Assembly (NCBI GenBank): GCA_018679295.1
Contig: JAHHLP010000211.1
Span: forward strand, 1 to 5,532
DNA length: 5,532 nucleotides
Direction: 5' to 3'
From: Rhodothermia bacterium
Lineage (GTDB): Bacteria; Bacteroidota; Rhodothermia; Rhodothermales; JABDKH01
A program made the translations under genes and the position numbers. The notes under the pieces were generated by a model. It saw only the letters and a program-made list of their open reading frames with translations. It made no database searches and had not been told where the DNA came from. Shown piece after piece: positions 1 to 5,375 of this stretch; positions within the stretch are counted from its first letter, which is position 1; every line of letters starts with the position of its first letter.

Positions 1-434
1 CCCTCATTCACTGAGCGCTTCTTCAGATCCGGATTCAGATCTACCAGAGCGGCACGTTCCCTCATCATCTTCAGTAGATCGACGGCCGAAAGCGGGTCCT
101 TTCCCTGGTGTTCACGGATCGAGTTGACGGCTTCCTTCAGGAAATTGGACATGCTGACGCCAGGCAACTCCACCGGGTATTGGAAAGCAAGAAACAAGCC
201 CTCTCTTGCTCGCTCATCCGGCTCCAAATCTAGCAGGTCCTTCCCTTGATAGCGGACTTCACCGCCTGTAATCTCATATTCCTCGCGGCCGGCGAGTACC
301 GAGGCCAGTGTGCTCTTTCCTGATCCGTTCGGACCCATGATCGCATGCAACTCACCTGGCTTAATCGTCAGAGTGACACCCTTCAGGATTTCGGTGTCCT
401 CGACGTTGACGCGCAAGTCCTTTATCTCAAGCAT
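1..434 (-). CDS. sufC: SufC, Fe-S cluster assembly ATPase (partial, C-terminus outside window)
   Basis: SufC is the cytoplasmic ABC-type ATPase of the SufBC2D scaffold, which assembles Fe-S clusters. The visible 144 codons begin MLEIKDLRVN and read without a stop to the window edge. The Walker A motif GPNGSGKST is at residues 34-42 and the Q-loop glutamine is in LAFQYP (Q85). The last readable residues are SVNE plus part of a Gly codon, which in SufC sits directly before the FSGGE signature, so the signature, Walker B and switch histidine lie off the left edge. The full protein should be about 250 residues. The gene starts 38 bp after the sufB stop in the same direction, so it is very likely co-transcribed with sufB, with sufD expected next. 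The start ATG has only a weak purine-rich stretch upstream. The assignment is firm; only the missing part is inferred. Confidence 0.97.
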   Translation of the reverse strand, partial: MLEIKDLRVNVEDTEILKGVTLTIKPGELHAIMGPNGSGKSTLASVLAGREEYEITGGEVRYQGKDLLDLEPDERAREGLFLAFQYPVELPGVSMSNFLKEAVNSIREHQGKDPLSAVDLLKMMRERAALVDLNPDLKKRSVNE

Positions 435-472
435 TTCTGTTCTATCTGCGTGTGTTGAAAATTGAAATTCCA

Positions 473-1954
473 CTACCCGACGCTGCCTTCCAGCTCGATG
501 GCGAGCAGCTTCTGGGCCTCCACCGCGAACTCCATGGGTAGCTCTGCGAGGATCTCCTTGCAAAAGCCGTTGACGATCAGCTTTACTGCCTCGGCCTCGC
601 CTATTCCCCGCTGGTTGCAGTAGAAGATCTGGTCTTCACCAACCTTGGAGGTCGTCGCTTCGTGCTCAACCTGAGCAGACGGATTGTTGATCTCGATGTA
701 GGGGAAAGTGTGGGCACCACACTTGTCACCGAGGAGCAAGGAATCACACTGCGAGAAATTGCGCGCGTTCTCTGCCTTCCGGTTGATCTTGACCAATCCG
801 CGGTAGCTATTGTTACTTCGACCAGCGGAAATGCCTTTGGAGATGATCGTACTCGTCGTGTTCTTGCCGAGGTGAATCATCTTCGTCCCGGTATCCGCCT
901 GCTGTCTTCCCTTCGTGAACGCGACGGAGTAGAATTCGCCGACTGACCTGTCGCCCTTCAGGATCACGCTTGGATACTTCCATGTGATCGCGCTTCCTGT
1001 TTCAAGCTGCGTCCAAGAGATCTTGGCCTTTGGTTCGGCACAGATGCCACGCTTGGTGACGAAGTTGAAAATCCCTCCCTTGCCGTTCGCGTCGCCGGGG
1101 TACCAGTTCTGAATCGTGCTGTACTTCACTTCGGCGTCTTCCAGAGCGACAATCTCGACCACGGCCGCGTGCAGCTGGTTCTCGTCACGCTGGGGCGCTG
1201 TACAGCCTTCCAGATAGCTGACGTAACTGCCCCGATCCGCTACAATCAGCGTTCTTTCGAATTGGCCCGTACCGGCCTCGTTGATTCGGAAATATGTGCT
1301 GAGCTCCATGGGGCATCGCACGCCCGGAGGTATGTAGCAAAACGAACCATCACTGAAGACCGCGGAATTCAGTGCGGCGTAGAAATTGTCCGTATGAGGT
1401 ACAACGGACCCCATGTACTTCTTCACCAGGTCCGGATGATTCTCAATCGCCTCACCGAACGAGCAGAAGATGATGCCGTGTTCGGCCAGCTCCTCCTTAA
1501 ACGTAGTGGCTACCGAAACGCTGTCCATAACGACGTCGACAGCAACCCCGGCCAACTTCTTTTGCTCGGTGAGCGAAATGCCGAGTCGCTCAAACGTCCT
1601 CAGCAGCTCCGGGTCGACTTCATCGAGGCTGTCGTACTTCGGCTTGCTGTTCGGCGCCGCGTAGTAACTGATATTCTGGAAATCGACATCCGGATACTTC
1701 AGGTGCGCCCAGCGTGGATAGGCCTGCTTCTCATGCAGCGACTGCCAGTGCCGCAACGCCCGAAGCCTCCACTCGAACATCCACTCCGGCTCTTGCTTCT
1801 TTTCCCAGATGAATCGGATGGTGTCCTCGCTCAGGCCCACAGGCGCCTTCTCCGAAGGAACATCGGTAACAAAACCGTACTCGTATTCGCTGTCCGCGAC
1901 TTCATTCAAGAAGTCGGTTTCGCTATAACCGTTTCGTGACTTCAGATCTTCCAA
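473..1954 (-). CDS. sufB: SufB, Fe-S cluster scaffold subunit
   Basis: SufB forms the SufBC2D complex with SufC and SufD in the cytoplasm; it receives sulfur from SufS/SufE-type donors and builds the nascent cluster. The 493-residue length matches the family (about 470-500). Visible landmarks are EPEWMFEWRL (55-64), YLEGCTAP with C251, NFSQCDS with C403, KCGAHTFPYIE with C412, EHEATTSK with E430-H431-E432, and DQIFYCNQRG (441-450). By motif and spacing C403 corresponds to E. coli Cys405, the residue implicated in cluster assembly, and C251 to Cys254; this mapping is from memory. The start is TTG at 1954-1952: an in-frame TAA lies at 1981-1979, no ATG or GTG occurs between them, and an AGAGG ribosome site lies 9 nt upstream. 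The first internal ATG would remove 58 residues. The gene leads the suf operon and precedes sufC. Confidence 0.98.
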   Translation of the reverse strand: MEDLKSRNGYSETDFLNEVADSEYEYGFVTDVPSEKAPVGLSEDTIRFIWEKKQEPEWMFEWRLRALRHWQSLHEKQAYPRWAHLKYPDVDFQNISYYAAPNSKPKYDSLDEVDPELLRTFERLGISLTEQKKLAGVAVDVVMDSVSVATTFKEELAEHGIIFCSFGEAIENHPDLVKKYMGSVVPHTDNFYAALNSAVFSDGSFCYIPPGVRCPMELSTYFRINEAGTGQFERTLIVADRGSYVSYLEGCTAPQRDENQLHAAVVEIVALEDAEVKYSTIQNWYPGDANGKGGIFNFVTKRGICAEPKAKISWTQLETGSAITWKYPSVILKGDRSVGEFYSVAFTKGRQQADTGTKMIHLGKNTTSTIISKGISAGRSNNSYRGLVKINRKAENARNFSQCDSLLLGDKCGAHTFPYIEINNPSAQVEHEATTSKVGEDQIFYCNQRGIGEAEAVKLIVNGFCKEILAELPMEFAVEAQKLLAIELEGSVG

Positions 1955-1963
1955 AATCGCTGA

Positions 1964-1968
1964 CCTCT
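1964..1968 (-). promoter_or_regulatory. Ribosome binding site of sufB (decides the TTG start)
   Basis: The minus strand reads AGAGG here, with 9 nt between it and the TTG at 1954. Because the reading frame is closed by TAA at 1981-1979 and contains no ATG or GTG before the TTG, this site and the TTG are the only sensible initiation signals. Confidence 0.7.
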
Positions 1969-2027
1969 GAACGGGGAATTATCTTTATTTAGACTCAATC
2001 TACGCAAGGGCACGTATTATGATTCAG

Positions 2028-2056
2028 CTTTTTTGGGCTGATAGAGCCTTTTTTGG
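2028..2056. repeat. Direct repeat of CTTTTTTGG, 20-bp period
   Basis: The 9-bp word CTTTTTTGG occurs at 2028-2036 and again at 2048-2056, exactly 20 bp apart, about two helical turns. On the sufB coding strand these are CCAAAAAAG. One copy lies in the spacer of the candidate suf promoter and one just downstream. Phased A-tracts can bend DNA, or the copies may be paired protein sites. The upstream copy also lies inside CAGC-N8-GCTG (2025-2040). Confidence 0.5.
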
Positions 2057-2068
2057 TGAAATTGTCAA
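2040..2068 (-). promoter_or_regulatory. Candidate sigma70-type promoter of the suf operon
   Basis: On the minus strand a perfect TTGACA (2068-2063) is followed after 17 nt by TCTATC (2045-2040), or after 16 nt by CTCTAT; both are weak -10 boxes. Transcription would start near 2033 and give a leader of roughly 80 nt before the sufB TTG. The strong -35 with a poor -10 is typical of a regulated promoter. If the host is a Bacteroidota with its own -7/-33 promoter type, this match may be fortuitous. Confidence 0.4.
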
Positions 2069-2079
2069 CGAAAGTTGAC
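2064..2079. promoter_or_regulatory. Inverted repeat GTCAAC-GAAA-GTTGAC, candidate operator for suf
   Basis: Two perfect 6-bp arms (2064-2069 and 2074-2079) flank a 4-nt spacer. The left arm contains most of the TTGACA -35 read on the minus strand, so a dimeric regulator bound here would block polymerase. It resembles the CAAC-N6-GTTG site that I recall for the cyanobacterial repressor SufR, but the spacer is N4 here, so the regulator is unknown. It could alternatively form a GAAA-tetraloop hairpin, but it lies at or upstream of the predicted transcript start. Confidence 0.45.
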
Positions 2080-2123
2080 GGCCAAAAGTACTGTAAACAG
2101 CCGGTTACGACCAAGAGGCACCG

Positions 2124-2138
2124 AGGCGGTTGCCGCCT
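2124..2138 (+). other. Perfect hairpin AGGCGG-TTG-CCGCCT in the intergenic region
   Basis: A 6-bp GC-rich stem with a 3-nt loop lies about 180 nt before the A-type carrier start. No T-run follows, so it is not a standard terminator. Its role is unknown and chance is possible. Confidence 0.3.
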
Positions 2139-2254
2139 ATTCATGGATCATTCAATGCCCGTTTGGCCCGGTACCTGTCGGAAGTCCTGCCGGAGACGTC
2201 GGGCAGACGCATCTCCGCCCGTCTGATGGGCGAAACACGACGCGGCCACTGATC

Positions 2255-2280
2255 GTTCTTTGGATCCCACGGATCAGAAC
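2255..2280 (+). other. Imperfect hairpin in the leader of the A-type carrier gene
   Basis: GTTCT (2255-2259) pairs with AGAAC (2276-2280) and GATCC (2263-2267) with GGATC (2271-2275), leaving a TTG bulge and a CAC loop: ten base pairs ending 35 nt before the GTG start. No U-run follows, so it would be a leader structure and not a terminator. Nearby, CGCCC (2216-2220) can pair with GGGCG (2228-2232), or CAGACG (2204-2209) with CGTCTG (2220-2225); the two are mutually exclusive. Confidence 0.3.
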
Positions 2281-2315
2281 AGTGTCGAGTCCCTCCTTAA
2301 CGGAAGACAGTTGAA

Positions 2316-2648
2316 GTGAATATTTCAGTGACAACGACGGCGGCGCATCGACTACGAGAGATCGCGGAGACGGAAGCCGTTGACCTACAGGACACGATGC
2401 TGAGAATTGCTGTCGTTCCAGGTGGATGTTCCGGCCTAACCTATGATCTCGGTTGGGACACGACCTTGCTTCCGGAGGATCATACGATGGTGGTCGCCGG
2501 CGTGACACTGGTCCTGGACAAGAAGAGTCGTCTGTACGTCGACGGGTCGGAACTAGACTTTTCGGATGGGCTCGAGGGAAAAGGATTTCACTTCACCAAT
2601 CCCCAGGCGGCTCGGACCTGTGCATGCGGCGAGAGCTTCGGGCTCTAG
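2316..2648 (+). CDS. A-type iron-sulfur carrier protein (IscA/SufA/ErpA, HesB family)
   Basis: A-type carriers are small cytoplasmic proteins that bind iron or an Fe-S cluster between subunits and pass it from the scaffold to apo-targets. The 110-residue product covers the whole HesB-like domain. The three ligand cysteines are present: C38 in PGGCSG, and C102 and C104 in TCACGESF near the C-terminus; FTNPQA (93-98) is the usual stretch before them. The common CGCG is CACG here, a mild Gly-to-Ala change between the last two cysteines. The start is GTG at 2316: a TAA at 2298-2300 closes the frame upstream, GGAAG lies 8 nt ahead, and the resulting N-terminus has the usual family length. It is divergent from sufBC, which supports a role in the same pathway. 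Which subtype (SufA, IscA or ErpA) cannot be decided, so no symbol is given. Confidence 0.95.
   Translation: MNISVTTTAAHRLREIAETEAVDLQDTMLRIAVVPGGCSGLTYDLGWDTTLLPEDHTMVVAGVTLVLDKKSRLYVDGSELDFSDGLEGKGFHFTNPQAARTCACGESFGL
2645..2648. other. CTAG shared as stop codon by two convergent genes
   Basis: The palindrome CTAG holds the TAG stop of the carrier gene (2646-2648, plus) and the TAG stop of the DUF192 gene (2647-2645, minus). There is therefore no intergenic space and no terminator between the two units; transcripts from each side must end inside the other gene. Confidence 0.9.
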
Positions 2649-3169
2649 TCCGTCGCGGTCACCGTCCTTCTCCAGCTCAGGCGATCGCTTTCCACGATTC
2701 CGTGCGAGTCAACAAACCCTGCCGGTACCTCGAGGACGAATCGCGCCGGTTGATCAGACACGACATTATCCTGTGACAGAGGTCGTGTGTACTTGCTGAT
2801 GCTGACGATGGTTGAGTCAGCGTCTGCAAAGATGATGTCCAGGGCTACCGGAGTGTTAGCCATCCAGAAACTCTGGATTTCCTCGAATGGAAAGATGAAC
2901 AGCATGCCGCTCTTCGGAGGGAATCCGGTACGCTGCATCATCCCGCGAACCCGTGCCGAATCCGAGTCAGCAATCTCGATATCGAGCTCCAGGTAGGAAT
3001 CGTTGCTGCGCAGTATCTCTAATTGGCCATCAGCGCGGAATGGGATGACCACCTCGTCGTCCGGTTTTCTCTCCCCGCCGCCCGAGCACGAAGCCAGCAA
3101 AACAACGACGAGGGTGCCGGCAAGCATGTTGCTAAAGCGCATCGATTCGCCACTCGGAGAGGCATTCAT
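2645..3169 (-). CDS. DUF192 family lipoprotein (second of two tandem paralogs)
   Basis: This is a DUF192 protein of unknown function, probably a lipid-anchored envelope protein. Numbering from the upstream ATG at 3181 (178 residues), a hydrophobic segment at about 19-31 ends in the lipobox LASC, with C32 as the acylated cysteine. The DUF192 core follows: GMLFI (92-96), QSFWMANTPVALDIIF (103-118) and FVLEVPAGF (148-156). The family's usual K in WMKNTP is A here. Three starts are possible: ATG 3181, with AGGA 4 nt upstream; ATG 3169, whose ATGA overlaps the previous gene's stop and is used here; and ATG 3142, giving a compact 18-residue signal. From MLFI onward it matches its upstream paralog at about 45 of 81 positions by hand count, without gaps. 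Its TAG stop shares CTAG with the convergent carrier gene. Confidence 0.92.
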   Translation of the reverse strand: MNASPSGESMRFSNMLAGTLVVVLLASCSGGGERKPDDEVVIPFRADGQLEILRSNDSYLELDIEIADSDSARVRGMMQRTGFPPKSGMLFIFPFEEIQSFWMANTPVALDIIFADADSTIVSISKYTRPLSQDNVVSDQPARFVLEVPAGFVDSHGIVESDRLSWRRTVTATD

Positions 3170-3666
3170 GTTCGCTGCCATTTGATCCTGACCGATTCGT
3201 CGATTCCATATCGATCGGCAAAGCCGGCGCGCAGTTCCAACACGTACTGGGCGGGGCCGGTTGACTCAATCGTCTGTTCGGAGAGCGGAGTCGTTCGGCG
3301 CGCGATGTTGACAATGGAGGAGTCGGACGCGATGAATATGATATCCAACGGCATCGGCGTGTTCTTCATCCAGAAGCTCTGCGGCTGTTCTTGATCATAG
3401 ATGAACAGCATCCCGCCTCGGGCCGGCAGCGATCGCCTTCGCATCAGCCCCATGGTTTGTTCGTCTCGAGACTCGGCCAGCTCCAGGGCAATGCGGACGA
3501 TCAAAGAACCATCGGGTCGTACGAAGTCCAGCATGCCTTCTACGTTGAATTCCGGTCCGCGCAGGACGCTGTCTTCCTTCTCGTCCTTCCCGCAACCACC
3601 GACAGCCATGCCGGCAATCACCAAACCGATGGCGCAAATCTCTATTCCGAGTCGGTTCCTGAACAT
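3166..3666 (-). CDS. DUF192 family lipoprotein (first of two tandem paralogs)
   Basis: This second DUF192 protein also has unknown function. Numbering from the GTG at 3669 (167 residues; the ATG at 3666 is codon 2), a hydrophobic stretch at 8-24 ends in the lipobox VGGC with C26. The mature N-terminus CGKDEKED carries K-D-E two residues after the cysteine, resembling the surface-export signal described for Bacteroidota lipoproteins. The DUF192 core is canonical: TMGLMRR (72-78), GGMLFIYD (85-92), QSFWMKNTPMPLDIIF (97-112) and YVLELRAG (142-149). Both starts overlap the hemW stop (GTGA or TGATG), so translation is probably coupled to hemW; the ATG is chosen as the stronger codon. The gene's own stop overlaps the next paralog. 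It looks intact, and the two genes are an old tandem duplication. Confidence 0.94.
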   Translation of the reverse strand: MFRNRLGIEICAIGLVIAGMAVGGCGKDEKEDSVLRGPEFNVEGMLDFVRPDGSLIVRIALELAESRDEQTMGLMRRRSLPARGGMLFIYDQEQPQSFWMKNTPMPLDIIFIASDSSIVNIARRTTPLSEQTIESTGPAQYVLELRAGFADRYGIDESVRIKWQRT

Positions 3667-4814
3667 CACCCGGTGACCAGTTTGGATGTCACCATGTCTG
3701 TAAGAAGTTTGCCGTCGTCTGTCAGCTGAACCAGGTCATTGCGGATCGGCCGAATCAGGCCCTCCGATTCGAGCCAGGCGAGTTCGACGATTCGTTCATC
3801 GTAAAGGCTGAGGCCGTACGTGTGTTCCAGTTCCGCGAGATCGAGTCCCTCGGACGTGCGAATCCGCAGCATGATGTACTCGTTCCCGAGTGTTTCAAGA
3901 TCGAGTTTCTCGCGCAACTCCACTGGAGAGTGCCTGCCCTCAAGCAGCGCTTGCCATCTCTTCAGGTTCCGGACGTTGGCCCAGCGGCGGGCGGGCAGTC
4001 CCGCCCACCAGAATGAGTGCGAGGAGGGACCGAACCCCAGATAGTTCCGATGGTGCCAGTAGCCCTGATTGTGACGGGATCGATACGATGGCAGGCTGAA
4101 GCTGGATGTCTCGTAGTGATCATAGCCGGCGTTCTGGAGATACGTCATCGTGAAGCGGTACAGCTCCGCGGCTTCGTCGTCCCGCACCGGAACGACCTTT
4201 CCTAACTGTATCTGTTTGTGCAGCGGGGTTTTTTCCTCGATCGTCAAGCCGTATGTCGAAAGGTGCGGCACACCCAGTTCGACCGCCTTCTCCAGGTTGG
4301 CGGCCCAGTATTCTGTAGGTTGATCCGGCAACCCAAAAATCAAGTCGACGGAGAAGTTGTCGAAGCCGCATTGGCGTGCCGCAATGATAACGGCCTCGGA
4401 TTCTTGCGACCTGTGGCTTCGGTTCATGAACTGCAGGTCGGAGTCGAAGAACGATTGTACTCCGATGCTGAGGCGCGTGACTCCAGCATGCTTCAAATAT
4501 CGCAGGTACTCGTCTGAATAATCCTCCGGATTCAACTCGAAGGTGATCTCAGTCACCTCGGAGGTGTCGAAGTGCTCGGCGAGACTAGCCAGGATCAGCG
4601 TTACATCGTCGCCGTGCAGCAGCGACGGCGTCCCGCCCCCGATGTAGATCGTGTCGATCTTCTCGCGTGATCCGTACGTATGTCCGAGAAAGGCGATCTC
4701 TTGCTGAAGTGCCCGCATGTAGGGAGCATATGACTTCGCCGTGGTGACGAAGTAGAAGTCGCAGTAAGAGCATCGCTGCGAACAGAAGGGGACGTGAATG
4801 TAGATACCTGCCAT
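3666..4814 (-). CDS. hemW: HemW, radical SAM heme chaperone (HemN-like)
   Basis: HemW is a radical-SAM-family protein that binds heme and delivers it to client proteins; it is often misnamed oxygen-independent coproporphyrinogen III oxidase. Counted from the ATG at 4814 (382 residues), the cluster motif CX3CX2C is C11, C15 and C18, followed by D-F. True HemN has a fourth cysteine (CXC) where this has Phe, which favours HemW. GGGTPS (59-64) is the usual SAM-binding glycine motif. HNQGYW at 248-253 fits the HNxxYW heme-binding motif of HemW, followed by YLGFGPSSHS. A TTG at 4844 would add ten residues (MPRHCPLPAS), but the family normally begins just before xYIHxPFC, so ATG 4814 is preferred; neither has a strong ribosome site. 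It lies 39 bp (9 bp from the TTG) after the barrel gene and overlaps the DUF192 gene downstream. Confidence 0.95.
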   Translation of the reverse strand: MAGIYIHVPFCSQRCSYCDFYFVTTAKSYAPYMRALQQEIAFLGHTYGSREKIDTIYIGGGTPSLLHGDDVTLILASLAEHFDTSEVTEITFELNPEDYSDEYLRYLKHAGVTRLSIGVQSFFDSDLQFMNRSHRSQESEAVIIAARQCGFDNFSVDLIFGLPDQPTEYWAANLEKAVELGVPHLSTYGLTIEEKTPLHKQIQLGKVVPVRDDEAAELYRFTMTYLQNAGYDHYETSSFSLPSYRSRHNQGYWHHRNYLGFGPSSHSFWWAGLPARRWANVRNLKRWQALLEGRHSPVELREKLDLETLGNEYIMLRIRTSEGLDLAELEHTYGLSLYDERIVELAWLESEGLIRPIRNDLVQLTDDGKLLTDMVTSKLVTG

Positions 4815-4853
4815 GCTAGCCGGTAAGGGGCAGTGCCTTGGCAACCGGGCCTG

Positions 4854-5375
4854 TCAGAAGATGATTCCGAAGCGAAGCGGAAGGTTGAACTGTATTTCGC
4901 TTTTCTCGATCACGATCGCGGGATCGAGCTCGTAGTAGACAGAGGTCTCACCGATCAGCTGCGCACGGCCAATTCCAAAATGAAGCGTGGGTCCGCCCTC
5001 GGACTCCGACGTTGGAATGTAGGCCCCGACTCCGCCCATGACGTAGGTTGCTCGGTCGGTTCCCGGCAGCGTGATGATGAGAGACACCTGCGGATCGAAT
5101 GCGTAGCTCGCGTCGTCGCGGCCACCGAATATGAATCCGGTAACGCCGACGTCCCCACCGATGGAAAGGTTGGAGTTTACGGGAATGGCTGCGCGCCCGT
5201 GTATCCCAATGCCGACGCCATCACTGGTTGAAGCGAGGACGTTGAATCCGAGTCCATAGCGAGGTGAGACGGCCTGGGCGGTGGCAGTCGATGAGACTCC
5301 TAACACAGCGGTACCGAAGAGGCCGGCAATCAGGGCAAGTCGTCGGGACAGCGAAATCAGTCGGGAACAGCTCAT
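4854..5375 (-). CDS. Secreted, putative outer-membrane beta-barrel protein of unknown function
   Basis: I do not recognise a named family. The 173-residue product has a clear signal peptide: basic RR at 11-12, a hydrophobic core at about 13-27, and an ATAQA end with cleavage probably after A35. The mature 138 residues form alternating short strands rich in Gly, Ile, Val and aromatic residues (for example VGIGIHG, SIGGDVGVTGFIFGG, YVMGGVGAYI, TSVYYELD), separated by polar turns, about eight in all. The chain ends LPLRFGIIF; a C-terminal Phe after alternating hydrophobics is typical of outer-membrane barrel proteins. Size and strand count would suit a small eight-stranded barrel. ATG 5375 is the only start candidate: the frame is closed by TGA at 5456-5454 with no ATG, GTG or TTG between. 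It is the first visible gene of the hemW unit. Confidence 0.72.
   Translation of the reverse strand: MSCSRLISLSRRLALIAGLFGTAVLGVSSTATAQAVSPRYGLGFNVLASTSDGVGIGIHGRAAIPVNSNLSIGGDVGVTGFIFGGRDDASYAFDPQVSLIITLPGTDRATYVMGGVGAYIPTSESEGGPTLHFGIGRAQLIGETSVYYELDPAIVIEKSEIQFNLPLRFGIIF

Larger units (their letters stand above)
1955..2315. promoter_or_regulatory. Divergent control region between sufB and the A-type carrier gene
   Basis: This 361-bp gap separates two divergent genes and must hold both promoters. The sufB-proximal part (about 1977-2075) is clearly AT-rich compared with the surrounding genes, with runs of six T on the plus strand. It contains a TTGACA -35 for suf inside an inverted repeat, and a 9-bp direct repeat. 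The carrier-proximal part (about 2100-2300) is GC-richer and holds several possible hairpins. I could not find a convincing -35/-10 pair for the plus-strand gene. Short open frames here on both strands show no recognisable protein and are not called. Confidence 0.75.

Noticed and set aside
1169..1939. A 256-codon plus-strand open frame opposite sufB
   Set aside because: It lies entirely antisense to a certain, full-length sufB; its product is Arg/Leu-rich with no recognisable domain, as expected of a shadow frame in GC-rich DNA.
2091..2100. CTGT-AA-ACAG, resembling half sites of LexA
   Set aside because: LexA sites need eight bases between CTGT and ACAG; here there are two, so it is only a short palindrome.
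2075..2314. A 79-codon plus-strand open frame ending just before the carrier start
   Set aside because: It begins with TTG inside the inverted repeat, has no ribosome site, and its product is low-information and unlike any known family.
2152..2508. A 118-codon minus-strand open frame covering part of the control region and the carrier gene
   Set aside because: It runs antisense through the A-type carrier, including the conserved C38 region, and its product is Pro/Arg/Ser-rich without a family resemblance.
2681..3436. Two copies of the octamer GCGATCGC (2681-2688 and 3429-3436), like the HIP1 core of cyanobacteria
   Set aside because: Only two copies, both inside coding sequence and at non-homologous positions of the two DUF192 genes; this is expected by chance in GC-rich DNA.
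4845..4853. Search for a terminator or promoter between the barrel gene and hemW
   Set aside because: The gap is only 9-39 bp, with no stem followed by a T-run and no promoter-like boxes; the genes appear co-transcribed.
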